Source: Promethearchaeota archaeon (GTDB taxonomy: Archaea; Asgardarchaeota; Lokiarchaeia; Sigyniarchaeales; SOKP01). From it: DNA of 64,000 nt. Below are positions 15,703 through 24,453 of this stretch, in pieces (the stretch's first letter is position 1; every line of letters starts with the position of its first letter). The notes beneath the pieces are model-generated. The model saw nothing but the letters and a program-made list of their open reading frames with translations. It was not told where the DNA came from and searched no databases. Made by a program: the position numbers and the translations under genes. The DNA lies in contig JALGVJ010000014.1 in the NCBI GenBank assembly GCA_029838195.1, forward strand, positions 32,796-96,795, written 5' to 3'.

Positions 15703-16680
15703 TCATTCATCTTGCTGGTTATTTCTTTCGGATTCTTTCGATAGTTTCTTCTTTTCACTCAGATAGTTTAATATCATTTCAAAATCAGCGAAGTCAAAGG
15801 GTTTTAGAATGAGGCCATCGGCCATGCTCTCTTTAATGTTTTTTTCCACCTCAGAACGAGGGATGGCAGTCAATAGATAAACGGGAATATCTTTTAATTC
15901 TCGATCCATTTTTATCATTTTGGAAAGGTCGTAGCCGCTTAAATCGGGTAAAATGATATCCAGAAGAATTACTTTAGGGTGGCTAATTTTTAACTCTTCT
16001 ATTGCTTTAGTCCCGCTAATCACGCCCTTGCAAGAAAAACCCTTGCTTTCAAAATAACTGGTCAGCAAGCGAATCGTGCTGAGGTCGTCCTCAATGAGAA
16101 GAATGTCGGTTCCTTCCGATTCCGTACTAATCTTGTCGAGGATGTTCACGATTTTGTTTTCCAACATGATGGAAGAATCAAATATATTTTGAATGGCATT
16201 TCGGATATCTTCATTTAAGATTTTATCTTCCGTTTCCAAGAGGAATTGGCTGTAGCCTTTAATGGACGTAAGGGGTTCTTTAAGGGTATGGGAGATAGAT
16301 TTCATGGCCTCTTTATCTAATTTAAATTTTGCTCCTCGGATGGTTCTAGATTTCTCATCAATGAAATGATTCACGGCTTCTCGAATGAATTTTGAAATGG
16401 TAGAATATCCACATTCCCTTGCAAATTCCGTCCATTTCCTCTTCATGTCCCTTGTAACATATAAACTAATGCGCTCTTTTTCATTCTCGGGTTTTTTTTT
16501 GCCTTTTAACCATTTCTTAAAGTCATTAGTTATTTCCCCTTTCCAAATGGCGTATTTACCCGTTTCTTTTTCATACTGGATCATTTCAAGGGTTTTTTTT
16601 AGTTTCTTGCTGGTATTTATTTTAGAATTCTCGTTTATCTTAGAATGTTCAATATCATTCAAGTTATTAGAATTGGTCAT
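15703..16680 (-). CDS. RHH-DHp-REC regulator, second paralogue
   Basis: The 325-residue protein is a clear paralogue of the convergent neighbour at 14629-15666. It shares IQYEKETGKYAIW, DFKKWLKGKK, YVTRDMKRKWTEFARE, the H-box SHTLKEPLTSIKGYSQFL, LLIEDDLSTIRLL, LLDIILPDLSGYD and ILKPFDFADFE. Domain order is the same, and the HATPase is again absent. A pair of TGGTAAAAAAT direct repeats lies 44-71 nt upstream of its ATG and may be its own operator. Identity is highest in the RHH and linker, so both may bind the same site. Confidence 0.75.
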   Translation of the reverse strand: MTNSNNLNDIEHSKINENSKINTSKKLKKTLEMIQYEKETGKYAIWKGEITNDFKKWLKGKKKPENEKERISLYVTRDMKRKWTEFARECGYSTISKFIREAVNHFIDEKSRTIRGAKFKLDKEAMKSISHTLKEPLTSIKGYSQFLLETEDKILNEDIRNAIQNIFDSSIMLENKIVNILDKISTESEGTDILLIEDDLSTIRLLTSYFESKGFSCKGVISGTKAIEELKISHPKVILLDIILPDLSGYDLSKMIKMDRELKDIPVYLLTAIPRSEVEKNIKESMADGLILKPFDFADFEMILNYLSEKKKLSKESERNNQQDE

Positions 16681-16723
16681 TACATATAATTTTGCATAAT
16701 TTTGTATATTTTTTGATACTCAA

Positions 16724-16751
16724 TGGTAAAAAATTGGTAAAAAATTGGTAT
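16724..16751. repeat. direct repeats upstream of an RHH-DHp-REC gene
   Basis: TGGTAAAAAAT occurs twice in tandem (16724-16734, 16735-16745), followed by a partial third TGGTAT. They are 44-71 nt upstream of the ATG of the minus-strand gene ending at 16680. RHH dimers commonly bind such short tandem repeats, so this is a candidate operator. The same 11-mer appears in reverse orientation near 27660 upstream of elp3, so it may instead be a common promoter element. Confidence 0.45.
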
Positions 16752-17683
16752 AGACCTCTTTTTTTTACAATATTCTTATTAATTTTTTATCCGTTTTATT
16801 TTTTTATGTTAAACCATTAACCTGAAAGAACCACTTTAGTATCGTTGATTAAAATAATAATTTTAAAAATGGGTGAGATTCGTGGATAAAGTTTTAATTT
16901 ATAATTTTTTTATTGGTTTTTACTCATTGGAAATTTTTTATTTTTTTTTTGATTATTACCATTTTTTTTATCAATTCACTATTTTTTTTTGAAATTATTA
17001 TCATTAGTTAAAAAGATTATTGACCCACTTCTTTTGAGGGCAAATTATTATAATGAAAAAAAGGTGGATAATTTATTATAACTTAAAAGAGTTCCACGAA
17101 TATAATCAAGAGAAAAAAATAAATCCATACATGTTAATTCCTTTTTTTCAATTCATTCATTAATTCAATTATAATCCAAGAAATCCAAATCTCTATTTGC
17201 GTTAGAATTCTAAAACTTTTTCTAATCATGAAGATATTATTTTTAATACGCTTGGTGTAAAACTAGTTTGTTTTTGCATATAAAGATAATTCTATGTGTA
17301 ACCCTAAAGGTTTTTTACCCCATTGAAGAATGGTTTGTGCAAAAAATTATACATCAGACTTTCAAGTTTTTTGTCAAATGAATATAAGCGATTATAATCT
17401 GGAAAATATGAATCTTCAGTTTCTATCAGGAATAGTTAATTTTTCATTTTTAAAGCATTGAAAATTATTACAAAAAAGGGTAAAAATGTTTTGTTTCATT
17501 TGAAGAACTATTTTTTATCTAGTAAAAAGTGAGAAAATATTATATCGAATTTTTTCAAATCGAGTTTGTGACTTTTTGCTTCAGAATGAGGAGACACTGT
17601 GTAAGAATTGTAATTTCGTTCCGACAATAACATTTAAATATGATAATTGGATCATAAGATCATAAGAATATGTGTAAAAAATT
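16752..17683. other. long AT-rich region without genes
   Basis: About 930 bases with no credible open frame on either strand and many homopolymer A and T runs. It lies between two divergently transcribed regulators (the RHH-DHp-REC protein and TFB). I see no tRNA, no GC-rich island and no transposon ends. It may be a regulatory spacer, a decayed gene or a region of special chromosome function; nothing in the sequence decides. Confidence 0.5.
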
Positions 17684-17706
17684 GGATCATTTTTAAAAAA
17701 TGATCC
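17684..17706. promoter_or_regulatory. 23-bp palindrome upstream of TFB
   Basis: GGATCATTTTT and AAAAATGATCC face each other around one base, 36 nt before the GTG start of TFB. A partly similar GGATCATAAGATCATAAG stretch lies at 17649-17666. The position near the expected promoter suggests an operator or a strong hairpin in the leader RNA. Confidence 0.45.
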
Positions 17707-17742
17707 ATTTCTAATTAAAAAGTATTATCTAATAACAGGGGT

Positions 17743-18636
17743 GTGCAAAAATTGGTCGTTGAAATTGATAATTCAATAAATCGTTGTCCTGAATGTTTCG
17801 GACATGCCATGACAATTCCTGAGAGAGGAGAAACAGTCTGCAAGCAGTGTGGATTAGTAATCACGGAGCGTGAGGTGGATATTCATCATAGCGGCATTAG
17901 AGCATATACCAAACAAGATAAGGAGAAAAAAGAGCGAAATGGCAGTCCGATATCCATTTTAATGCCTGATATCGGTTTGAGCACAATTATTGACCGAACA
18001 AACATTAAAAATCCAGATTTACGACGGGCTGCTAAATGGAACACTCATCTCAATTGGGAAAAGAGAAACATGCTAATTGCAATCACAGAATTAAAGCGAA
18101 TAGGAGGAAACTTAAATTTTCCGGACCACGTGAAAAAAGCTGCTGTCCGGCTATACAAAGAAGTATTTAAAAGAAATTTACTGCGAGGAAGATCGATTAA
18201 TGGAATGATCGCTGCTTGTGCTTACTACGTGTGCAAAAATGAAAAAGTTCCCATTACCTTACAAGAAATTTTAGATGAATCTTCCATAAGCGAAAATATT
18301 GTAAAAAGATGTTATAAAATATTGGTGAGTGAATTAAAATTGAAAACATCACATATAGATCCTGTATCTCTCATCCCTAGATATTGTGCGGATTTAAAAT
18401 TAGACATCCATATAGAAAAAGAAGCTATTAGAATTCTCAAGAATTTCATAAAAAGGGCCCCCATTTCCGGAAAAGATCCTAAAGGGCTCTGTGCAGGCGC
18501 CATTTATTTGGTAGCTAAATTAAATAACAAAAAGATCTCTCAAAAGGATATTGCGCAAGTCATTGGGGTGACGGAGGTCACTCTCCGAAGCAGGTACAAA
18601 GAGCTGCTGAAATGCATCAGTTATCATATTAATTAA
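17743..18636 (+). CDS. tfb: transcription initiation factor IIB (TFB)
   Basis: The 297-residue protein has an N-terminal zinc ribbon (CPEC near residue 15, CKQC near residue 33), a B-reader/linker region, and two cyclin repeats. The first carries GRSINGMIAACAYYVC and the second PKGLCAGAIYLVAKLNNKKISQ, with a final helix VTEVTLRSRYKEL typical of BRE recognition. TFB recruits RNA polymerase to TBP-bound promoters. Translation starts at GTG 17743 after AGGGGT. The length is standard. A degenerate copy of its 3' end lies 280 bp downstream. Confidence 0.93.
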   Translation: MQKLVVEIDNSINRCPECFGHAMTIPERGETVCKQCGLVITEREVDIHHSGIRAYTKQDKEKKERNGSPISILMPDIGLSTIIDRTNIKNPDLRRAAKWNTHLNWEKRNMLIAITELKRIGGNLNFPDHVKKAAVRLYKEVFKRNLLRGRSINGMIAACAYYVCKNEKVPITLQEILDESSISENIVKRCYKILVSELKLKTSHIDPVSLIPRYCADLKLDIHIEKEAIRILKNFIKRAPISGKDPKGLCAGAIYLVAKLNNKKISQKDIAQVIGVTEVTLRSRYKELLKCISYHIN

Positions 18637-18932
18637 ATTATTTCTCTTTTTTTGCGAAGTAGATTTAGCTTTTCCAATTTTTTTCAAATTCTTTCGAAAA
18701 TTTTTCCAGAATTCAAGAATTCCAAAATTACAAAATTTCTTAACCGTCATTCATACCTCCAAGAATGACCAAGTTGTTAAGTAAATTAGATTTGAAATAA
18801 CACAAGAATTCTGGGCTTTTTAAAATTATAAACAAATACTTTACTTGAAGGAAAATAATTTGAAAAAAATCCATTTGAGAAATGTTGAAATGTATTAGTT
18901 ATCATATTAATTAAATTTTTTATCTCTTTTTC
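18604..18932 (+). repeat. duplicated 3' tail of TFB (18604-18651 and 18883-18932)
   Basis: The last codons of TFB plus the following 25 bases (about 45 bp) recur 279 bp downstream with a few mismatches. Shared core: AGTTATCATATTAATTAAATT. The second copy has no upstream coding sequence. This looks like a relic of a tandem TFB duplication that was later deleted. The rest of the spacer 18637-19044 is AT-rich with no credible gene. Confidence 0.6.
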
Positions 18933-19044
18933 TTGAAAACGAGTTGTTTAGGTATTTTAAACTAGTTTTGCGAAGGGAATGATTTCCTTATAGAATGAAA
19001 GAGATGATTTTATAAGAGAATTTATTTAAATTATTTAAGATATT

Positions 19045-19779
19045 TTATTTACGATATCCTGTCCTACGTGCGGCTATTTGGCCTACTTTGCGGCCAGGAG
19101 GTGCATTTCTTGAAATAGTGGTTGGTTTATGTGGAGATTGTTTAGCTCCCCCGCCAAAAGGATGTGAACATGCATTCATGGCGACGCCTCGCACGATGGG
19201 CCATTTTTTAGCTTTCGATCGCAAGTAATGAAATTTATTTCCAGCTTTTAAAAAGGGTTTGTCTGTCCGTCCCCCACCAGCAACCACACCAATGGTACAG
19301 AGGCAATCTTCATGGAACCATCGGGTTTTTTTCGAGCGGAACAAGACATTAACTTTATTCCCAATTTTATCCTTTATAATTGCTCCAACTCCAGAAGCTC
19401 TTGCGAATTTTCCCCCATCTTGTGGGAAGCTTTCGATATTACATATTACGGTGCCAAGAGGCACGTTTTTGAGGGGTAATATATTCCCAACTTGAATTTT
19501 TTCATTTTCCCGCTTGGATTGAATGAACTCATTGCCGACGAAGATGCCTTCTGGTGGAAGGTATAAGGATCGTACTCCATCTTCATATTGAATTTCAGCC
19601 ACGGGAGCTCCACGTCCAGGGGAATGAATTAAGTCAATGACTTTAAACTTATAGAAGTTTATATCCGGGGTGAAGGAGCGATATTTCACGCGTCCCACGT
19701 GGCGATGGCTAGGGCTGCGAGCCCACAAGTTTCCTCGGCCTTTTCTTTGTGCTAAGATACGTTTTCCCATGGTATTCAC
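19045..19779 (-). CDS. rpl2: ribosomal protein uL2 (L2)
   Basis: The 244-residue protein has the L2 pattern: GKRILAQRKGRGN at the N-terminus, LIHSPGRGAPVAEI near residue 50, and the conserved C-terminal segment RGVAMNACSHPFGGG near residue 195 containing the peptidyl-transferase-associated His. It is a full-length large-subunit protein. It normally lies in the S10 operon between L23 and S19, but here it is alone between TFB and gatD. The start may be the second Met (MGKRIL). Confidence 0.95.
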   Translation of the reverse strand: MNTMGKRILAQRKGRGNLWARSPSHRHVGRVKYRSFTPDINFYKFKVIDLIHSPGRGAPVAEIQYEDGVRSLYLPPEGIFVGNEFIQSKRENEKIQVGNILPLKNVPLGTVICNIESFPQDGGKFARASGVGAIIKDKIGNKVNVLFRSKKTRWFHEDCLCTIGVVAGGGRTDKPFLKAGNKFHYLRSKAKKWPIVRGVAMNACSHPFGGGAKQSPHKPTTISRNAPPGRKVGQIAARRTGYRK

Positions 19780-19900
19780 TTAAGTATTAATATTTAATTT
19801 AATTAAGGAATCTATAAAATTTTTTCCATGCGAAAAGAATCGGTTATTTTAAGATAATGGAACGAGAAAGGAGGATAATGAGAGAAAAATGGGTTCATGA

Positions 19901-21259
19901 TTAAAATAATTTTTTCGAGAGGAGGGAATCGATATCATAATTATAAGCGATGGGGATTTCTCGATCTAAGATTTCTCCAGCAATGTTTTGCAGTAATAAG
20001 GTCTTGATTTCGTCAGGATCGGAAGTTTGACCAAGTACCCATCCTAATTTAACGTAAGCTACTTCCAAGAGCATGTTTTTTCCGGGAATGACCCCCAAGT
20101 TTTGTAGTTCTCTTCCCGTGGAATAGACATTCATGCCAACAAAGCCATGTAATGTTTGGGTGGTCATGAGAACGGTAATTCCTTCTTCAACTGCTCTTTT
20201 GATGGCGTCATAAGTATAATTACCGACGTGGCCCAATCCAGTTCCCGCAATCACGATTCCTTTATACCCGTTATCCGTGAAGTAATCTATTAATTCACCT
20301 TTCATGCCGGGATAAGAATAGATTAGGGCGATTTTTTCTTCGAACTTGGTATTAGCAACAGTTTTAAGGTTCTTGTTCTTAGTTTTAATTTTTTTGAACC
20401 ATTTTATCATTCCATTTTGTACCATGCCTAGGGGGATGTCATTAATAGTTCGAAAGGCGTGTCGGGCGGAAGAGTGCATTTTTCTCACGAGCGTGCCTTT
20501 ATGAATCAACCCATATTCATGAGAGGTGGAGCCCAGCATTACAACGACGACTTCTACGAGATTTGAAGTTGCTACTGTGGCGGCGTTAATCAAATTCATC
20601 GCAGCATCCGAGGAAGGACGATCAGAACTCCTTTGGCTTCCAACAAGAACTACGGGAATGGATAAATCATGCAGCATAAAAGCTAGAGCTGCTGCCGTGT
20701 AGCTCATGGTATCAGTTCCGTGGCCAATGATGATCCCATCAATTCCCGAGTTGGCGGCTTTTTCAATTTTTTTGGCTAAAGTTTGCCAATATTCCGGTTT
20801 CATGTTTTCGGAAAGTATTTCAAAAACAATTTCCGTGTCAAGATTACAAATTTCAGCTAGTTCGGGCACGGCGCTGTATAATTCACTTGGCGTGAACGAA
20901 GGGATGACAGCACCGGTGGTATAATCTAAGCGGGAGGCTACTGTTCCCCCCGTTCCAAATAATTTTACATGAGGCAAGTGTTCATTCAATGGAAATTCTT
21001 TTTCGGGAATCTTGTAAATAGCTTTTTTTTTACCAATTTTTTTTATTTCTTTAATTTTGGAGACATGGATGCCAATGTTATAATTATTTTCTAATTTAAT
21101 TTCCACGAAATCCGGGTGTGAATATTCATTTCTCGGTAATAATATACCATCGTAGATTGAGGTATCGGTTTTTATTTGAAGGATGTCCCAAATTTCCAAC
21201 TCATGATCTTGAAGGAACTTTTTAGTTTTCCCCTTGTATCCTTTTAATTCTTCGGTCAT
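19901..21259 (-). CDS. gatD: Glu-tRNA(Gln) amidotransferase subunit D
   Basis: The 452-residue protein has an N-terminal beta domain followed by an L-asparaginase-type domain. Catalytic Thr motifs are GTGGTVASRLDY near residue 102 and IIGHGTDTMSYT near residue 180, followed by GSQRSSDRPSSDA. It releases ammonia from glutamine or asparagine for GatE, which amidates Glu-tRNA(Gln). GatDE is specific to archaea. The start ATG (21257-21259) directly abuts the end of gatE, with GGTG as its ribosome site inside gatE. Confidence 0.95.
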   Translation of the reverse strand: MTEELKGYKGKTKKFLQDHELEIWDILQIKTDTSIYDGILLPRNEYSHPDFVEIKLENNYNIGIHVSKIKEIKKIGKKKAIYKIPEKEFPLNEHLPHVKLFGTGGTVASRLDYTTGAVIPSFTPSELYSAVPELAEICNLDTEIVFEILSENMKPEYWQTLAKKIEKAANSGIDGIIIGHGTDTMSYTAAALAFMLHDLSIPVVLVGSQRSSDRPSSDAAMNLINAATVATSNLVEVVVVMLGSTSHEYGLIHKGTLVRKMHSSARHAFRTINDIPLGMVQNGMIKWFKKIKTKNKNLKTVANTKFEEKIALIYSYPGMKGELIDYFTDNGYKGIVIAGTGLGHVGNYTYDAIKRAVEEGITVLMTTQTLHGFVGMNVYSTGRELQNLGVIPGKNMLLEVAYVKLGWVLGQTSDPDEIKTLLLQNIAGEILDREIPIAYNYDIDSLLSKKLF

Positions 21260-23182
21260 TTATTTCACCTCTTTTATTGTTTTAGTTAGTAAAGTTTTTA
21301 ATTCTTTTGATACGACGGCACCATCGATTTTGCCTCTTACTTGTTCCATTATTTCGCCCATTAAAGGTCCCATAGCACGCATTTCTTTTTCTTTAATCAA
21401 GGAAAGATTGTTATCGATAATGTCTTGTATTAAATTTTTTAAATCAGTAATAGAAATTTTTTGAAGGTTTAATTTTTTTCTTATATCTTCGATAGAGAGA
21501 TGGGGGGAATCCGCCTTTAAGGCCATGATTTCTTCGATGGCTTCCTTACCGATTTCATTCGATTTCAAGAGAGTAAAGATCTCTTGATAATCCTTCTTTT
21601 TTAAGTTTTCAAGATTTTTTCCTTCCCTTCGCAAAGCTATGGTAGTTTCTAACAAGGTTGTAATGATTAACATGGGATTTTCCGGATAAATTTTCAAGAG
21701 AGTTTCAAACAGGTCTAATTTTCCCGTAAAAATGAGTTCTTTTATCATTCTTTCTTCTATCTTGAATTTCTTTGAATATTCTTGAATAATTTTCCATGGA
21801 TGAGGAGGAAGGTTCTCTCGAATAGATTCAATTTCTTGTTCCGTATTTAGAATGGCAAGAGAGTCCGTATCAGGATATAATCTCGCACCGCCATGTAATT
21901 CCCTTAGAAATTCGGTATTTCCATTCTCCAATGCTTTTCTTGTTTCGGGAGGGACTCCGTTAAAAGCATCTTGTACTCGCTTTATTATTACATTCATAGC
22001 TTTACTTATTTCTTTAGGTGTACCTAACACTAACACGAAACAATCATTTTCTTTAGAGTTCAATTTTTTCCTAATCATGTTAATTTCTTTTTCATCAAAT
22101 CCATACTTATTCAAATCTTCATCTGAATGAATGATGCCTTTTAAGCCAGAGATTGATTTAACCTTGCTACTCACTTCGGTTCCAAACCGATAGTCAGGCA
22201 TTAGTTCCATTCCAAAAAGTCCTTTAAATCCCGTAAAATTGATGCCAACTAATTTTTTATCGGATTTTATGCCTTTGACAATGAATCCTTTTTTTTTCAA
22301 GTTGATAACGTTGGAAACATCGATTATTTCTTGGTTTACATCATTCGGGGTCAATTTTCTTGATTGTAATTCTTTTTTCAATTTCAATAGATTTACTTGT
22401 CTTAGGACTTCATGTTCAATGAGGAGGGGAATCCAATCTAATTTTTGAACACCTTTGATCTCAATTCGTGTTCCATTTTTAATGCTCACGTTAATATCTT
22501 GTCGAATGGAACCCAAGATTCGTTTTACGTCAGTCATCCATAATAAAAGTCCCAATCTTTCGGCACATTCTTTACATTCGATGGGATCATTAATTTCGGG
22601 TTTTGTAGTGACTTCTACTAAAGGAACTCCCAATCGATCTAATCTGAAATAGTTCGTTTTGCCTTCGGTTTTAATCTTTCTTGCGGCATCTTCTTCTAAA
22701 CATAAAATATCAATGCCTATTTTTTTCCCTCCCTCAAGCTTAATATATCCTTCTTTAGCTAAAATCATGGTCCTCTGAAACCCACACGGAACACTTCCAT
22801 CAAGATAATTTTTTCTGCAAACGTGCATTTCCTCAACGACATCCGCATTTAAGAGTAAAGCAATTTGAAGGGCAATTTTTTTGGCCTCTTCATTGCAAGG
22901 GAAGGGAGGCGTTTCATCTAGTTCATAGGTACAAATTACATCGCCATACCCTTCATAAATAATGGTCATATCTTTTTCGTATTCCGTTAACATAGCTTCA
23001 TCATACGTCCCCATTTCCCCTAATACCGGGCGCATAAAACGTTTTACCCGAAAATCCGGTTCTCTTGAGCCTTGAAGCTCATTAGGACAACGACAAAAAA
23101 GTTTTGTTTTAGAATCAAGTTGTTGATGGATTTCTAAACCGCATTTAAGTCCCAATTTCTGATAATCGAGGATACTTTTCAC
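21260..23182 (-). CDS. gatE: Glu-tRNA(Gln) amidotransferase subunit E
   Basis: The 640-residue protein starts with LKCGLEIHQQLDSKTKLFC, the GatB/GatE cradle domain with a zinc site (CRC, then two further Cys). An AspRS-like insertion lies in the middle, and a helical YqeY-like tail recognizes the tRNA D-loop. It phosphorylates and amidates misacylated Glu-tRNA(Gln). It is the first gene of the gatE-gatD pair. The length is as usual (about 620-640). Confidence 0.95.
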   Translation of the reverse strand: MKSILDYQKLGLKCGLEIHQQLDSKTKLFCRCPNELQGSREPDFRVKRFMRPVLGEMGTYDEAMLTEYEKDMTIIYEGYGDVICTYELDETPPFPCNEEAKKIALQIALLLNADVVEEMHVCRKNYLDGSVPCGFQRTMILAKEGYIKLEGGKKIGIDILCLEEDAARKIKTEGKTNYFRLDRLGVPLVEVTTKPEINDPIECKECAERLGLLLWMTDVKRILGSIRQDINVSIKNGTRIEIKGVQKLDWIPLLIEHEVLRQVNLLKLKKELQSRKLTPNDVNQEIIDVSNVINLKKKGFIVKGIKSDKKLVGINFTGFKGLFGMELMPDYRFGTEVSSKVKSISGLKGIIHSDEDLNKYGFDEKEINMIRKKLNSKENDCFVLVLGTPKEISKAMNVIIKRVQDAFNGVPPETRKALENGNTEFLRELHGGARLYPDTDSLAILNTEQEIESIRENLPPHPWKIIQEYSKKFKIEERMIKELIFTGKLDLFETLLKIYPENPMLIITTLLETTIALRREGKNLENLKKKDYQEIFTLLKSNEIGKEAIEEIMALKADSPHLSIEDIRKKLNLQKISITDLKNLIQDIIDNNLSLIKEKEMRAMGPLMGEIMEQVRGKIDGAVVSKELKTLLTKTIKEVK

Positions 23183-23328
23183 GTTAATTCACATCATGTT
23201 AAAACCTAATTTTTAATAAAAACTTCATGGAAAATAAATTAATATCTCATTAAATAACATGATAAAAACAAATTTAATTTATTCAATATTGCCTATTAAA
23301 AGCCTCATTCATCAAGTATTTAATAGCA

Positions 23329-24414
23329 TTACGTGAGAAAAAAAACACCTTCGCTTTCTATTACATTCGAATGATGAGAAAGGAAATCAATTAGAAAATT
23401 TAACTCTCTTTTAAATCTTTCAGGATTCAATTTAAACTTAAAACTTAATTTCATTTTGCTTTCAATTTCAATCCAGTGGAGCTTCTGAAAGAACTCCAAT
23501 AAGCTCAAAAGAAATTTATCTTTAGAATATTTACCAAACTTTCTTAGATCATTTTCCATTTTTTTTAAAATTTGTTCGAATACTCGATAATTTTTGTGGA
23601 CTATAATAATATTTTTATCCGTAGCAAGTTTTTGAAAAAAATACCGATGATCTTCTTCATTGATGATATTTTCGAAATGAATGATTTGAGATAAATTATG
23701 ATATGTAAGAGCTTGTCGCTCTTTTTCTCTAGATATATCCTTACAAAAGAGCAAGTCTGTCAATATTACATACATGATACACGTTAAATTTTCCATATCT
23801 TGATGAAACCTTACAACTTTAACACCCAAATATCCAAGAAGGCTTGCATTTAGCTTCATATTTTCAAAAAGGAGGAGGGGAGAGGCTCCTTTAATCTTGA
23901 TTTCAAAAGAAAAATCTTGATCGGAATTAGTATTCAAGGGATTTATATTTATCTTTTCTACAATCGTTTTATGAAGATTTGAATTCGCAAATCCATTGAG
24001 GAAATTAAAAACTTTAGTTTTATCCTTAATTGGTAAATTTTCTTGAAAAATGGATAGTATGTTAATAAACAGCTTTGGAGAATCGTGAAAATGAAAAGGC
24101 ATGTATTTATTTAGTTTTATTAAATCTTCATATTGAAGAGATAATGCTTTAAAAGAGAGATTATCATAAAATTGAATTATATTACCCCCGATAATTTTTT
24201 TGATATCATCAAGAGATTTATTTTCTTTAAAAAAATTCATTACATTTTCCATTAAAAAATGGATTGTTGAGGATAAACTTTTAAAATTCTTATCATGAGG
24301 ATTTTTACCTTGTTGCTCATTGTAATATCGAACTATTCTTTCTTTTAAGGAGGAGGGAAGGACAATGGTTACTCTCTCTGTTTTTTTATTAGATAAAAAT
24401 TTTTTCGAACTCAT
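23329..24414 (-). CDS. RHH-type protein of unknown function, copy 2
   Basis: The 361-residue protein begins with a basic segment and RVTIVLPSSLKERIVRYYNE, a ribbon-helix-helix type start, followed by a helix ending in STIHFLMENVMNF. The remaining 280 residues match no family I recognize. It shares the layout and several local motifs with its neighbour at 24454-25530 (for example LLFENMKLNASLLGYLGVKV against LHFENCKMIAAIYGYVGLKI, and FEKLHWI against FQKLHWI). The two form a tandem paralogous pair 39 nt apart. A DNA-binding sensor is a reasonable guess. Confidence 0.6.
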   Translation of the reverse strand: MSSKKFLSNKKTERVTIVLPSSLKERIVRYYNEQQGKNPHDKNFKSLSSTIHFLMENVMNFFKENKSLDDIKKIIGGNIIQFYDNLSFKALSLQYEDLIKLNKYMPFHFHDSPKLFINILSIFQENLPIKDKTKVFNFLNGFANSNLHKTIVEKININPLNTNSDQDFSFEIKIKGASPLLLFENMKLNASLLGYLGVKVVRFHQDMENLTCIMYVILTDLLFCKDISREKERQALTYHNLSQIIHFENIINEEDHRYFFQKLATDKNIIIVHKNYRVFEQILKKMENDLRKFGKYSKDKFLLSLLEFFQKLHWIEIESKMKLSFKFKLNPERFKRELNFLIDFLSHHSNVIESEGVFFLT

Positions 24415-24453
24415 TTAATCCCATTTGAATTATTTAATTAAAAAAGAGATTTT

